Positions 54,816-64,000 of a stretch of DNA of 64,000 nt are shown here, piece by piece. The stretch's first letter is position 1; every line of letters begins with the position of its first letter. A model generated the notes under the pieces. The model was not told the origin of the DNA. It saw only the letters and a program-made list of their open reading frames with translations, and searched no databases. The stretch covers positions 1,364,001 to 1,428,000 of the forward strand of contig NZ_CP166961.1 of NCBI RefSeq assembly GCF_041410465.1. The letters are read 5' to 3'. Source of the DNA: Thalassotalea sp. 273M-4. GTDB lineage: Bacteria; Pseudomonadota; Gammaproteobacteria; Enterobacterales; Alteromonadaceae. The position numbers and the translations under genes are program-made.

Positions 54816-56354
54816 ATGACAACTGAAATCAAGGTTCCAGTTTTACCTGAGTCGGTGGCAGACGCTACAGTTGCAAACTGGCATGTTCAAGTAGGTGATA
54901 AAGTTTCTCGTGATGATGTTTTAGTCGACATTGAGACCGATAAAGTGGTTTTAGAAGTTGTAGCCCAAGAAGATGGTGTAATAGCCGCTATTGACCAAGA
55001 CGAAGGCGCAACTGTTTTAGGTGAACAAGTTATTGGTACCCTAGAGCCTGCTGGTAAAGAGCAGGCGAGCTCAAATGATAGCAATGAAACTCAATCTCAA
55101 TCTGATGAGCGCACTAAAACTACATCAGCAAGTAACGAGGCAAAAGCATCGACAGCGTCGACTGCAACCATTGACATCAATGTACCCGTATTACCTGAGT
55201 CGGTTGCCGATGCAACTATTGCCACTTGGCACGTAAGCGAAGGTGAAGCGGTTACTCGCGATCAAAATTTAGTTGATATTGAAACCGACAAAGTGGTTTT
55301 AGAAGTCGTTGCACAAGCCGATGGTATCATTGAAAAAATTATTCATGATGAAGGCGATACGGTATTAGGTGAGCAAACTATTGGTCATTTAAAAACCGGT
55401 AGTGCAACAGAGTCTACTTCTTCTGATCAAGATGAAAATGATGATAACTCTGATGATATCGCATCACCTTCTGTACGTCGTTTATTAACGGAGAAAGGCT
55501 TAACACCAGCAGCCGTTAAAGGCACTGGCAAGGGCGGTCGTATTTCAAAAGAAGACGTTGAAGCACATTTAGCGAAAGCCAAAAAACCTTCTAATGCAAA
55601 AGCAACAGAAACGACAAAAGCACCTGCTTCTGCACCGAATGTGACCCATGGTGATCGCAATCAAAAACGTGTGCCGATGACCCGTTTACGTAAAACCATC
55701 GCTAACCGTTTATTGGAAGCGAAAAATTCAACGGCCATGTTAACAACGTTTAACGAAGTGAACATGAAACCAATTATGGATTTACGAGCTCAATACAAAG
55801 ATGTTTTTGAACAGCGTCATGGTTCTCGTTTAGGTTTTATGTCGTTCTATGTTAAAGCGGTAACGGAAGCATTAAAACGCTATCCAGCGGTTAATGCTTC
55901 TATTGATGGTGACGATATTGTTTATCATAATTTCTTTGATATTTCGATCGCGGTTTCAACCCCTCGAGGTTTAGTAACACCGGTTCTTCGTGATGCTGAT
56001 AAACTTAGCATGGCAGGTATTGAAAACGGTATTCGCGATTTAGCAATCAAAGGTCGTGATGGTAAGTTGACTATGGATGAAATGCAGGGTGGTAACTTTA
56101 CCATTACTAACGGTGGCGTATTTGGCTCGTTAATTTCAACCCCAATTCTTAACATGCCTCAAGCCGGTATTTTAGGAATGCACAAGATTCAAGACCGTCC
56201 TATGGCGGTGAATGGTAAAGTTGAAATTTTACCTATGATGTATCTTGCGCTTTCATACGATCATCGCTTGATTGATGGTAAAGAATCAGTAGGATTCCTT
56301 GTGACCATTAAAGAACTATTGGAAGATCCAACAAGATTGTTGTTAGATATCTAA
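54816..56354 (+). CDS. sucB: Dihydrolipoamide succinyltransferase (E2) with two lipoyl domains
   Basis: Core component of the 2-oxoglutarate dehydrogenase complex, 512 residues; E. coli SucB has about 405. The extra length is a second lipoyl domain. Domain 1 covers about residues 1-78 with lipoyl lysine K43; domain 2 covers about 117-195 with K159; both read [15 protein letters not shown] Ser/Asp/Thr-rich linker separates them. Then come the peripheral-subunit binding domain ([20 protein letters not shown]), a second linker, and the catalytic domain ending with [16 protein letters not shown] precedes the ATG. It ends at a strong terminator; the E3 gene is not here. Confidence 0.97.
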   Translation: MTTEIKVPVLPESVADATVANWHVQVGDKVSRDDVLVDIETDKVVLEVVAQEDGVIAAIDQDEGATVLGEQVIGTLEPAGKEQASSNDSNETQSQSDERTKTTSASNEAKASTASTATIDINVPVLPESVADATIATWHVSEGEAVTRDQNLVDIETDKVVLEVVAQADGIIEKIIHDEGDTVLGEQTIGHLKTGSATESTSSDQDENDDNSDDIASPSVRRLLTEKGLTPAAVKGTGKGGRISKEDVEAHLAKAKKPSNAKATETTKAPASAPNVTHGDRNQKRVPMTRLRKTIANRLLEAKNSTAMLTTFNEVNMKPIMDLRAQYKDVFEQRHGSRLGFMSFYVKAVTEALKRYPAVNASIDGDDIVYHNFFDISIAVSTPRGLVTPVLRDADKLSMAGIENGIRDLAIKGRDGKLTMDEMQGGNFTITNGGVFGSLISTPILNMPQAGILGMHKIQDRPMAVNGKVEILPMMYLALSYDHRLIDGKESVGFLVTIKELLEDPTRLLLDI

Positions 56355-56374
56355 TAATCGAAATGTTCAGTTAA

Positions 56375-56400
56375 CAAAAGCCGCTATTGCGGCTTTTGTG
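56375..56400 (+). terminator. Terminator of the sdhCDAB-sucAB unit
   Basis: Perfect 11-bp arms ACAAAAGCCGC / GCGGCTTTTGT with a 4-nt loop, 20 bases after the sucB stop; the T-run lies within the descending arm. Confidence 0.85.
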
Positions 56401-56800
56401 TTCTTAAAAATCAATATCATTCTCGTCCCAAATCCCCGCAAATATTTTCATCAAAAGGCTTAAAAGTTGGCTATTGGTTGAATTCTCAACAAATGCGAAA
56501 AAATGGCCAATAAATGCCAAAAATAACGTAATTATTTGGTTAATTAGGCTTACACATGCACAGTTTTGTCGTTATAATTTGCGCCAGAATAATATTCTGC
56601 TTCATTATTGGTGCTAATTGGCAATATAGCTGTATGACTGATAGTGCAAGCGAAAAACCCGTCGTGTTTTTATTCTTGTTTTATTACAAACCAATGTTCA
56701 AATTTTGTTATGTTTTGTGCACAACTGGATTTGCTCAAAATTAACGCTAAAGCAAGAAAATAAGCACCAATTTAAAATAAAAAAGTAGTTGGGAAATGCC
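56401..56800. other. Intergenic region sucB / sucC
   Basis: About 400 bases with no credible gene; an open frame at 56556-56744 shows no family features. A candidate sucCD promoter is visible (separate entry). Confidence 0.5.
56549..56578 (+). promoter_or_regulatory. Candidate promoter of sucCD
   Basis: Perfect -10 TATAAT at 56573-56578 with a weaker -35 (CTTACA, 18-bp spacer). Together with the strong terminator after sucB it suggests that sucCD is transcribed separately. Confidence 0.45.
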
Positions 56801-57967
56801 ATGAATTTACATGAGTATCAAGCGAAACAATTGTTCGCAGAGTATGGTTTACCAGTTTCTGAAGGTTTTGCATGTGATACACCTCAAGAAGCTGCAGAAG
56901 CTGCCGATAAGATTGGCGGTGATATGTGGGTAGTTAAAACACAAGTTCATGCTGGTGGTCGAGGCAAAGCTGGCGGTGTTAAACTCGTTAAAACAAAAGA
57001 AGAAATTAAAGAATTTGCGCAAAACTGGTTAGGCAAGAATCTTGTTACCTATCAAACAGACGAAAATGGTCAACCAGTTTCTAAAATTTTAGTTGAAAGC
57101 TGTACTGATATTGCCAATGAGTTATATCTTGGTGCCGTTGTTGACCGTGCAAGCCGCAAAGTGGTTTTCATGGCTTCTACAGAAGGTGGCGTAGAGATTG
57201 AAACCGTTGCTGAAGAAACACCAGAGCTAATTCACAAAGCTGAAATTGACCCACTTGTTGGTCCTCAGCCATACCAAGCACGTGAATTAGGTTTCAAACT
57301 GGGTTTAAACCCTACTCAAATGAAGCAGTTCGTTAAGATCTTTATGGGTCTTGCTAACATGTTCAACGACTTTGACTTCGCGTTATTAGAAATCAATCCA
57401 CTGGTCATTACTGAGCAAGGCAATTTACACTGTCTTGACGGCAAAATTGGTGTTGATGGTAATGCTTTATACCGTCAACCTAAGATTCGTGCCATGCACG
57501 ATCCTTCACAGGAAGACGAGCGTGAAGCTCATGCCGCTCAATGGGAACTTAACTACGTTGCTTTAGATGGGAACGTTGGTTGTATGGTTAACGGTGCAGG
57601 CCTTGCGATGGGTACCATGGACATCGTTAACTTGCACGGTGGTAAGCCAGCAAACTTCCTTGATGTTGGTGGTGGTGCAACCAAAGAACGTGTTGCAGAA
57701 GCCTTTAAGATCATTTTATCAGATGACAATGTAAACGCGGTTCTTGTTAATATTTTCGGTGGCATCGTGCGTTGTGACATGATCGCAGAAGGTATTATTG
57801 CTGCTGTTAAAGAAGTTGGAGTAACCGTACCGGTTGTTGTACGTCTAGAAGGTACAAACGCGGAAGCGGGTCGTGAAGTATTGGCAAGTTCAGATGTAAA
57901 CATCATCGCTGCCGAGTCATTAACTGATGCTGCACAAAAAGTTGTTGCTGCTGCGGAGGCTAAATAA
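56801..57967 (+). CDS. sucC: Succinyl-CoA synthetase beta subunit
   Basis: Beta subunit, 388 residues, the same length as in E. coli. It is an ATP-grasp protein: [20 protein letters not shown] at the N-terminus, [17 protein letters not shown] as nucleotide loop, [11 protein letters not shown] for Mg binding, and [16 protein letters not shown] as phosphate-binding power helix. The ATG at 56801 gives the standard N-terminus; a TTG four codons upstream is in frame but less likely. The stop overlaps the sucD start by one base (TAATG). Confidence 0.97.
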   Translation: MNLHEYQAKQLFAEYGLPVSEGFACDTPQEAAEAADKIGGDMWVVKTQVHAGGRGKAGGVKLVKTKEEIKEFAQNWLGKNLVTYQTDENGQPVSKILVESCTDIANELYLGAVVDRASRKVVFMASTEGGVEIETVAEETPELIHKAEIDPLVGPQPYQARELGFKLGLNPTQMKQFVKIFMGLANMFNDFDFALLEINPLVITEQGNLHCLDGKIGVDGNALYRQPKIRAMHDPSQEDEREAHAAQWELNYVALDGNVGCMVNGAGLAMGTMDIVNLHGGKPANFLDVGGGATKERVAEAFKIILSDDNVNAVLVNIFGGIVRCDMIAEGIIAAVKEVGVTVPVVVRLEGTNAEAGREVLASSDVNIIAAESLTDAAQKVVAAAEAK

Positions 57968-58842
57968 TGTCTGTATTAATCAATAAAGATACAAAAGTAA
58001 TCTGTCAAGGTTTCACTGGTGGTCAAGGTACTTTCCACTCGGAACAAGCAATCGCTTACGGTACGCAAATGGTTGGTGGTGTATCACCTGGCAAAGGTGG
58101 CCAAGAGCACTTAGGTCTACCGGTATTTAATACCGTGCGCGAAGCGGTAGAAGCAACGGGTGCAACAGCAACCGTTATTTACGTACCAGCACCATTTTGT
58201 AAAGACGCCATTCTTGAAGCTATTGATGCAGGCATCGAGCTTATCGTAACCATTACCGAAGGTATCCCAACCTTAGATATGGTTGATGTGAAAGTAAAAC
58301 TTGAGCAAACGGGTGTTCGTATGATCGGCCCTAACTGTCCAGGTGTTATTACCCCAGGTGAATGTAAAATTGGTATTATGCCAGGTCACATTCACAAGCC
58401 AGGTAAAGTAGGTATCGTTTCACGTTCAGGTACCCTTACGTATGAAGCGGTTAAACAAACGACCGACGCAGGTTTTGGTCAGTCAACATGTGTTGGTATT
58501 GGTGGTGACCCAATCCCAGGCACGAACTTCATTGACGTTTTGGAAATGTTTGAAAACGATCCAAAAACCGAAGCAATTGTGATGATAGGTGAGATTGGTG
58601 GTACGGCTGAAGAAGAAGCAGCGGAGTACATCAAAGCCAACGTGACTAAGCCTGTTGTATCATACATTGCAGGTGTGACCGCACCTGCTGGCAAGCGTAT
58701 GGGACATGCCGGAGCGATTATTGCTGGTGGTAAAGGTACAGCCGATGAAAAATTTGCTGCACTTGAAGCAGCGGGTGTTAAAACCGTTCGTTCTCTAGCT
58801 GACATCGGTAAAGCATTAGCTGAAAAAACAGGTTGGAAATAA
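57967..58842 (+). CDS. sucD: Succinyl-CoA synthetase alpha subunit
   Basis: Alpha subunit, 291 residues, carrying the phosphohistidine in [21 protein letters not shown]. The CoA-binding fold [20 protein letters not shown] and the [20 protein letters not shown] segment are intact. With sucC it converts succinyl-CoA to succinate with formation of a nucleoside triphosphate. A strong terminator follows about 40 bases after the stop. Confidence 0.97.
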   Translation: MSVLINKDTKVICQGFTGGQGTFHSEQAIAYGTQMVGGVSPGKGGQEHLGLPVFNTVREAVEATGATATVIYVPAPFCKDAILEAIDAGIELIVTITEGIPTLDMVDVKVKLEQTGVRMIGPNCPGVITPGECKIGIMPGHIHKPGKVGIVSRSGTLTYEAVKQTTDAGFGQSTCVGIGGDPIPGTNFIDVLEMFENDPKTEAIVMIGEIGGTAEEEAAEYIKANVTKPVVSYIAGVTAPAGKRMGHAGAIIAGGKGTADEKFAALEAAGVKTVRSLADIGKALAEKTGWK

Positions 58843-58879
58843 TCTGTTTTAACGCTGCACCGCACAGCGTGTAGAATCT

Positions 58880-58906
58880 AAAAAGGTCGCGTATGCGACC
58901 TTTTTT
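58880..58906 (+). terminator. Rho-independent terminator of sucCD
   Basis: Arms AAAGGTCGC / GCGACCTTT with a 4-nt loop and six T residues at the end. Confidence 0.93.
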
Positions 58907-58962
58907 GTTACTAGAATTTTTATCTTTTTAGCAATAAAAACTCAATGACAAATCACTCGACC

Positions 58963-59463
58963 TTAATACGCACCAGCCGAGTAGGTAAGTTCGTAACTGT
59001 GGCTGTATATTTCTAAAATATTTCCAAACGGATCTTCCATATAAATCATTCGATAAGGCTTTTCGCCAGGGTAATAATACCGAGGTTCTTTCATCCGTCT
59101 TTTACCACCGGCAGCTTCAATTTTTGCAGCAAGCTCTTCAAGGTTTGGATCTTGTACACAAAAATGAAAAATTCCTGTTTTCCAATACTCAAAGTTATCC
59201 GCTGGGTTTTGTTGATTTTCAAACTGAAAAATCTCAACACCTATACGATCGCCAGTCGATGTATGAGCAATCCTAAAGCTTCCCCATCCTTTACCAAATA
59301 CATCGGTACACATTTCACCAATTGGGCTGTCATCTTCGACAATCGTGGTGGGTTTCATGATCAAATACCAACCAAGTACTTCAGTGTAAAATTTCACCGC
59401 AGCGTCTAAATCTGGAACTGAAATTCCAATGTGAGAAAACGTTCGTGGGTAAGGGCTTATCAT
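58963..59463 (-). CDS. VOC-family (glyoxalase/bleomycin-resistance fold) protein
   Basis: Metal-dependent vicinal-oxygen-chelate protein of 166 residues. The first module starts FSHIGISVPDLDAAVKFYTEVLGW, with the metal-ligand His at residue 11. The second module has GIFHFCVQDPNLEELAAKIEAAGG with a second His, and PYRMIYMEDPFGNILEIYSHSYE with the closing Glu. It is close to lactoylglutathione-lyase-like dioxygenases, but the substrate is not defined by these motifs. AAGGAA precedes the ATG. It is a single gene convergent with sucD. Confidence 0.88.
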   Translation of the reverse strand: MISPYPRTFSHIGISVPDLDAAVKFYTEVLGWYLIMKPTTIVEDDSPIGEMCTDVFGKGWGSFRIAHTSTGDRIGVEIFQFENQQNPADNFEYWKTGIFHFCVQDPNLEELAAKIEAAGGKRRMKEPRYYYPGEKPYRMIYMEDPFGNILEIYSHSYELTYSAGAY

Positions 59464-59573
59464 CGACTATTCCTTAATTAAAATATATGAGCTAACAGGA
59501 CATTATGTTCAACCGTTTTAGCGCGGGTAAAACTATAATGCTAAAGAGTATAGTCGGGGATTCATAAATCACC

Positions 59574-60152
59574 TTATAAGGCTTTTTTGCGTTTAAACTT
59601 TTGCGCTATGACTTGCTGTTGATAATCTTTTAACATGGCGTAATGTTGTATAGTCAGTTGCTCGATAGGATTGCGATAACTTATGTCTCTTAGGTACTCG
59701 ATATTAAATGGGCAGGTGTTGATAAGTTGTTTTAACGCTTCAATGCCATTTGTGATCGCCTGCGAGCCTTGCTCTGATTCATTTTTAGCCATCCGATAAA
59801 ACAGACATTCGGCAAAGGTTGTCGGTGTTACACAGTAGTAATCCGTATTGTTTTTTTTAAGCAAACACGGGGCAAAAGTGGAGACGGCTAACAGCCGAGA
59901 AGGGGTGGGGAAGTGTAAATTTGTCTGATTTAATTGTAATAATTTCCCTGATTTCACCGTAAACCCATATTTGATAAAGAAATTAATGAGGTATTGGCGT
60001 TGGCCCAAGGATAAAATGTCGTAATCGTTACGGACAAAGAAATTATCATCGTATATGGTGATTAAAGGTAAGTTATTTAACGCGAAAATGTGCTTGTCGT
60101 TTTCGATGTATTTCAAGTCGATGTTTGCAAAACGATGTATGTCATTACTCAT
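59574..60152 (-). CDS. Hypothetical protein, 192 residues
   Basis: I do not recognise a family. The protein is soluble, with no signal peptide or membrane helix. It has an N-terminal half of mixed strands (LPLITIYDDNFFVRNDYDIL), a region LLAVSTFAPCLLKKNNTDYYCVTPTTFAECLFYRM with three cysteines, and a helical basic C-terminus ending KFKRKKAL. Codon use is like its neighbours. The frame is long and uninterrupted and has an acceptable ATG, though the ribosome site is weak. It lies between the VOC gene and glnS in its own orientation group with the VOC gene, about 110 bases upstream of it. Confidence 0.7.
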   Translation of the reverse strand: MSNDIHRFANIDLKYIENDKHIFALNNLPLITIYDDNFFVRNDYDILSLGQRQYLINFFIKYGFTVKSGKLLQLNQTNLHFPTPSRLLAVSTFAPCLLKKNNTDYYCVTPTTFAECLFYRMAKNESEQGSQAITNGIEALKQLINTCPFNIEYLRDISYRNPIEQLTIQHYAMLKDYQQQVIAQKFKRKKAL

Positions 60153-60513
60153 TTTAGGCTCGCGTTGGTCATGACCGATATAAGCTGATTAGGGTATGCA
60201 CAGTTTAGGTCGATTAAACAGGCAAAATAAAACTCGTTTATATTGTTTATATGAAAGCTAACGCTTTGGTTGGCTAAAAAGATCAACTGTTCGTTGGGGA
60301 CTTTTATTTATGCTCATTCTAGTGTCAAGGTATTCGCTATATTTATAGCTTGATGTCACGGCTAATAATAAATGCCGAGCAAAGACATTGGTAAGTTTAT
60401 GAGAGTGACACTTATTTAAATATTGCACTATTAGATGCGATTAACTGTTGCTATAATGCAAGATTCAGTATTTCCTAAGTTTTATATTTTTTAATTTTTC
60501 AGAGGTTCTCTAG
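60153..60513. other. Divergent intergenic region upstream of glnS
   Basis: About 360 bases. An extended -10 for glnS is visible (separate entry); the promoter of the leftward hypothetical gene was not identified. Confidence 0.45.
60449..60457 (+). promoter_or_regulatory. Extended -10 promoter element of glnS
   Basis: TGC-TATAAT is a perfect extended -10, 56 bases before the glnS ATG. No good -35 is needed for this class and none is seen. Confidence 0.55.
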
Positions 60514-62184
60514 ATGTCGGAAGTTGAAAACCGTCCTAGCAATTTTATTCGTCAAATTATTGACGCCGATCTGGCCAGTGGCAAGCACACCAGTGTGCAA
60601 ACTCGTTTCCCGCCAGAGCCTAATGGTTATCTACATATTGGTCACGCCAAATCTATTTGTTTAAATTTTGGGATTGCTCAAGATTATAACGGACAGTGTA
60701 ACTTACGTTTTGACGACACTAACCCTGAGAAAGAAGACATCGACTATGTCAACTCTATTCAAGAAGATGTGCGTTGGTTAGGTTTCAAATGGTCTGGAGA
60801 TGTACGTTATTCTTCTGATTATTTTGATCAACTCTACGGCTATGCAGTGGAATTGATTAACAAAGGCTTGGCCTATGTGTGTTTTCTTACCCCAGAGCAA
60901 ATGCGAGAATACCGTGGACCGTTAAATGCACCCGGAAAAAATAGTCCATATCGTGATACGCCAGTGGAAGAAAACCTAGCACTGTTTGAGAAAATGAAAA
61001 ACGGTGAGTTTAAAGAAGGGGAATGTTCTCTACGCGCAAAAATTGATATGGCATCAAGTTTCATTTGTATGCGCGATCCGGTAATTTACCGAGTTAAATT
61101 TGCTCATCACCATCAAACCGGTGACAAATGGTGCATTTACCCAATGTACGATTTTACCCATTGTATTTCGGATGCGATTGAAAATATCACGCACTCATTA
61201 TGTACATTAGAGTTCCAAGACAATCGTCGCTTATACGATTGGGTAATTCAAAATATCAGCATTGAATCAGAACCACACCAGTACGAGTTTTCGCGCTTAA
61301 ACCTAGAATATACGGTGATGAGTAAACGTAAATTAAACTCTTTGGTCACTGAAAAACTGGTGAACGGTTGGGACGACCCTCGTATGCCAACGATTGCTGG
61401 TTTTCGTCGTCGTGGTTTTTCACCTGCTTCTATTCGTGAATTTGCCAAACGAATTGGTGTCACTAAAATGGATAATACAGTAGAAATGAGCGTTCTTGAA
61501 GCGTGTATCCGTGAAGATTTAAATGAAAATGCACCGCGTGCCATGGCCGTACTCGATCCCATTAAAGTGGTTATTGAAAACTATCCTGTCGGTGAACGTG
61601 AAATTTTAACAGTGAAGAACCATCCAAATGATGATGCCATGGGCACACGAGAAGTGCCTTTTAGTGGTGAGTTGTACATTGAAGCAGAAGATTTTCGTGA
61701 AGAAGCAAACAAAAAGTACAAACGTCTGGTACTGGGTAAATCGGTACGCTTGCGTGGTGCTTACATTATTACCGCAGAGCGTTGTGACAAGGATGAAAAC
61801 GGCAAGGTGACAACGGTTTATTGTTCGTATAACCCGGATACTCTTGGCAAGAACCCTGAAGATGGCACCAAACCTAAAGGCGTTATTCATTGGGTGAGTG
61901 CAGAGCACAGTTTACCAGCCGAAATTCGTTTGTACGATCGCTTATTTACGGTGCCAAACCCAGCTGCAGCCGAAGATTTCCATGAAGTATTAAACCCAGA
62001 CTCATTAGTCGTGATTAACACCGCACGGGTTGAGCCTGCATTGGCTGATGCTGTTGCAGAACATGCGTACCAGTTTGAACGTCAAGGTTATTTCTGTTTA
62101 GATAATAAGGATGGTAGCAAAGAGCATTTAGTCTTTAACCGTACGGTTGGCTTGCGTGATACATGGGCGAAAGTCTCTGCTTAA
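60514..62184 (+). CDS. glnS: Glutaminyl-tRNA synthetase
   Basis: Class I synthetase of 556 residues that charges tRNA-Gln. The HIGH motif is in [17 protein letters not shown] and the KMSKS-like loop in [13 protein letters not shown]. The segment [22 protein letters not shown] (here [18 protein letters not shown]) and the C-terminal anticodon-binding beta-barrels are typical of GlnRS rather than GluRS. Its presence means that Gln-tRNA is made directly. AGAGG precedes the ATG. It is a single gene with extended -10 promoter and terminator. Confidence 0.97.
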   Translation: MSEVENRPSNFIRQIIDADLASGKHTSVQTRFPPEPNGYLHIGHAKSICLNFGIAQDYNGQCNLRFDDTNPEKEDIDYVNSIQEDVRWLGFKWSGDVRYSSDYFDQLYGYAVELINKGLAYVCFLTPEQMREYRGPLNAPGKNSPYRDTPVEENLALFEKMKNGEFKEGECSLRAKIDMASSFICMRDPVIYRVKFAHHHQTGDKWCIYPMYDFTHCISDAIENITHSLCTLEFQDNRRLYDWVIQNISIESEPHQYEFSRLNLEYTVMSKRKLNSLVTEKLVNGWDDPRMPTIAGFRRRGFSPASIREFAKRIGVTKMDNTVEMSVLEACIREDLNENAPRAMAVLDPIKVVIENYPVGEREILTVKNHPNDDAMGTREVPFSGELYIEAEDFREEANKKYKRLVLGKSVRLRGAYIITAERCDKDENGKVTTVYCSYNPDTLGKNPEDGTKPKGVIHWVSAEHSLPAEIRLYDRLFTVPNPAAAEDFHEVLNPDSLVVINTARVEPALADAVAEHAYQFERQGYFCLDNKDGSKEHLVFNRTVGLRDTWAKVSA

Positions 62185-62215
62185 ACTTGTTTAAACTACC
62201 CGCACTAATAAAAAG

Positions 62216-62243
62216 AGCGATGTTTTAGGCATCGCTTTTTTTT
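62216..62243 (+). terminator. Rho-independent terminator of glnS
   Basis: Arms AGCGATG / CATCGCT with a 7-nt loop followed by eight T residues. Confidence 0.9.
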
Positions 62244-62668
62244 ATCTGAGTTTTTGGCGCTTCGCCTACTCATTCGGTCATCTTACTCATTTATCTGCTA
62301 AAGCGATTTCGCGTTAGCAATTGCTGTCAAAACAGGGTTATGAAACACAGCTTGTTGGCTTGATTTTCAGCGCTGGTAAACTCGTTGCATGCATATTATG
62401 ATAAAAAGATGATTATTAGCTATTGAATTACTTATAAAATATTATATTTTCAGCTAAACTTACCAATGGTTAATGATATTTTTAACAAATATCATTAACG
62501 TTACAATGTATTAGTCTATTTGAACTAAGCAGACGGACAAAAATACGTATAAAAAATGCTTAGAGAAAGTCTCACAATTAAAAAGTATGGGTTTATAACA
62601 ACTACCTTCCCAACTACTATGCCAATGACTGTGATGTATAAACCGATATTAATAATGAGAGATGTGAA
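62244..62668. other. Intergenic region upstream of the pilin-like gene
   Basis: About 425 AT-rich bases with no gene. It contains the perfect palindrome at 62469-62499 (separate entry). Confidence 0.5.
62469..62499. promoter_or_regulatory. Perfect 13-bp palindrome, possible operator
   Basis: GTTAATGATATTT and AAATATCATTAAC are exact reverse complements separated by 5 bases, 170 bases upstream of the pilin-like gene. No T-tract follows, so it does not look like a terminator. TGATAT/ATATCA halves are loosely Fur-like, but it is not a consensus Fur box. Confidence 0.45.
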
Positions 62669-63148
62669 ATGCACAAGATAAAAGGATTTACTTTCATGGA
62701 ATTAATGATGGCTATATTAATTCTTGGAGTCTTATCGTCTGTCGCAGCGCAAGTTTATTCTCAGTTAACACTTAAAGCCCATATGGCAGAGCCTATTACC
62801 TACGCCGGTACTTTAAAGCACCAAATCACCATTTACTATACGCAACACTTTAAGTTTCCAGAAAATAATCAACAAGCAGGTATCCCAGCATTTAATAAAA
62901 AAATGTCAGGAAAACTAAAAAGTGTCACGATTGAAAATGGCGCCATACATCTGCTAATTGGTAATAAGGTCCCTAAACAACTCGAAGGGAAATATTTAAC
63001 CTTTAGACCTGCCATTGATGAATCAAACGAAGTGAGCCCCGTTTCCTGGTTGTGTGGATATCAACAACCAACCGAAGATTTGAAAGTTATTGGAGAAAAT
63101 AAAACCGACATATCGAAAGACTTTCTTTATGGAACTTGCGGTGGTTAA
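62669..63148 (+). CDS. Type IV pilin-like (pseudopilin) protein
   Basis: Prepilin-type protein of 159 residues. A short basic leader MHKIKG precedes the peptidase cut, and the mature protein starts FTFMELMMAILILGVLSSVAAQ with the conserved Glu at +5 and a hydrophobic assembly helix. The C-terminal globular domain has two cysteines (SWLCGYQQ and YGTCGG), which fit the D-region disulfide of type IVa pilins. Composition and length fit a minor or major pilin, but no pilin assembly genes are nearby. It needs PilD-type peptidase and an assembly machine encoded elsewhere. It converges with fur across a shared terminator. Confidence 0.85.
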   Translation: MHKIKGFTFMELMMAILILGVLSSVAAQVYSQLTLKAHMAEPITYAGTLKHQITIYYTQHFKFPENNQQAGIPAFNKKMSGKLKSVTIENGAIHLLIGNKVPKQLEGKYLTFRPAIDESNEVSPVSWLCGYQQPTEDLKVIGENKTDISKDFLYGTCGG

Positions 63149-63327
63149 CTTGTGCTTGGTCGGTGTTATCATAACTTAAGTCTTAGCAATAGGTTCTTTG
63201 CCAAACTTCATCGTTTCCATAAATAGCAACAAAAATTTAAATTAATCAAGTTTTATAGAGTGTTATCGGCCATTTTCTTTGTTGCCTTTTTATATCATTG
63301 ATGTGTTACCAATAATTTAGAAGATAA

Positions 63328-63364
63328 AAAAGAGCTTTTGAATGCATTATTCAAAAGCTCTTTT
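63328..63364. terminator. Bidirectional terminator between pilin-like gene and fur
   Basis: Perfect 16-bp arms (63328-63343 and 63349-63364) around a 5-nt loop; the outer bases give T-runs in both directions, longer on the minus strand, where fur ends. Confidence 0.88.
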
Positions 63365-63417
63365 AAAATAAATGATAAAAATATCAAACTCTTTATTTAA
63401 AGATTATGTAAATTACT

Positions 63418-63861
63418 TTATTGGTGCTCTTCACGAAACGCATTGCATGCATCGCGATCTTCACACTCACCATATAAATATAAGCTGTGATTGGTCAGTT
63501 TTATCTTATTCTTTTTGGCAATCAACAATTGGCGTTTTTCAATCATATCATCTTCAAATTCAACCACTTTGCCACAACGTAAACACACCAAATGGTCGTG
63601 GTGTGCCTTGTGGGATAGTTCAAAGACTGACTTACCACCTTCAAAGTGGTGGCGAGTAACTATACCGGCATCATCAAATTGATTTAATACACGATACACA
63701 GTAGCTAGACCAATTTCTTCTTGTTGGTCTAATAAAATTTTATAAACTTCTTCGGCACTGACGTGTTGATTCGCGGGCTTTTGTAGGATATCTAAAATTT
63801 TGATTCTTGGTAAAGTAACCTTTAATCCAGCTCTTTTTAATTCTTCATTTTGATCTGGCAT
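63418..63861 (-). CDS. fur: Ferric uptake regulator
   Basis: Iron-responsive DNA-binding repressor of 147 residues. The winged helix (GLKVTLPRIKILDILQ, then IGLATVYRVLNQFDDAGIV) is followed by the metal-binding dimerisation domain: HHFEGGKSVFELSHKAHHDHLVCLRCGKVVEF, with the HHDH cluster and the CxxC pair, and the C-terminal Cys pair CEDRDAC. These features identify Fur rather than Zur or PerR. The ATG at 63861 has AGG six bases upstream. Its promoter lies in the last 140 bases of the window, where I see no convincing Fur box. Confidence 0.96.
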   Translation of the reverse strand: MPDQNEELKRAGLKVTLPRIKILDILQKPANQHVSAEEVYKILLDQQEEIGLATVYRVLNQFDDAGIVTRHHFEGGKSVFELSHKAHHDHLVCLRCGKVVEFEDDMIEKRQLLIAKKNKIKLTNHSLYLYGECEDRDACNAFREEHQ

Positions 63862-64000
63862 ACAAACCTAACTGAGTCCATGATTGAATAAATATGATTG
63901 AAATTATAGGGGGTTATTTCATTGGATAAAAGGGCTAAACGAGAATTATTTTCAGTAAATTTTATCTATTGAAGCGATTTGAAAAGCATCGAGTATAAAT

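Noticed and set aside
56556..56744. 62-codon hydrophobic open frame between sucB and sucC
   Set aside because: It sits in the sucC leader and promoter region, has no recognisable features and no ribosome site.
1..64000. CRISPR arrays, prophage, transposases, toxin-antitoxin pairs and defence islands
   Set aside because: I looked for regularly spaced repeats, integrases, transposase motifs and small paired genes and found none that could be supported.
63862..64000. Possible Fur box in the fur promoter
   Set aside because: GAGAATTATTTTCAG has only a loose resemblance to the Fur consensus.

Overview
This window looks like chromosomal core sequence from a marine gammaproteobacterium of the order Alteromonadales. 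Colwelliaceae (Colwellia or Thalassotalea type) is my best guess, inferred from the AT-rich base use, the protein flavour (YbiT, YgiQ, rhombosortase, DUF3718, DUF2789) and the gene order. No prophage, insertion sequence, CRISPR array or plasmid function was seen. Two gene orders match E. coli: tRNA-Val genes next to gltX, and a tRNA-Asp gene directly after dnaQ.

Layout. 1-3.3 kb: the 3' part of a YeiH-type transporter, an S4 RNA-binding protein and two small conserved proteins (DUF3718-like, DUF2789-like). 3.4-4.3 kb: short tandem repeats, then six identical tRNA-Val(TAC) genes behind one strong promoter. 4.7-16 kb: gltX, an SrmB-like helicase, hpf, the ABC-F protein ybiT, a CDP-glycerol phosphotransferase-like protein, an MscS-type channel and ygiQ. 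16-24 kb: an S9 peptidase lipoprotein, rhombosortase, tapT, a gamma-glutamyltransferase lipoprotein, a diguanylate cyclase and cysK. 24-30.5 kb: an RDD membrane protein, a DUF599/GFA/DUF2919 operon, a metallo-beta-lactamase-fold hydrolase, dnaQ and five identical tRNA-Asp(GTC) genes. 30.5-34 kb is the most accessory-looking part: a duplicated decayed terminator, a GNAT gene whose stop codon lies in an attC-like core, a HAD phosphatase and YjdF. 34-45.5 kb: tcdA, a two-permease RND efflux operon with its adaptor, an ABC-2 exporter and a GH16 lipoprotein. 45.6-59 kb: a receiver-kinase hybrid, then the TCA cluster gltA / sdhCDAB-sucAB / sucCD. 59-64 kb: a VOC protein, an unknown protein, glnS, an orphan pilin-like protein and fur.

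How the genes work together. Citrate synthase, succinate dehydrogenase, 2-oxoglutarate dehydrogenase E1/E2 and succinyl-CoA synthetase form a contiguous block for half of the TCA cycle; the E3 subunit is not here. gltX, glnS, tapT, tcdA, hpf, ybiT, the helicase and eleven tRNA genes make translation and tRNA metabolism the second theme. Envelope functions (RND pump, MscS, ABC exporter, RDD, GGT, S9 and GH16 lipoproteins, rhombosortase) form the third.

I found no clearly new multi-gene system. The best leads are a 21-bp-arm hairpin upstream of gltA, a SucB with two lipoyl domains, the attC-like sequence after the GNAT gene, a perfect 13-bp palindrome upstream of the pilin-like gene, and the duplicated terminator after the tRNA-Asp array.
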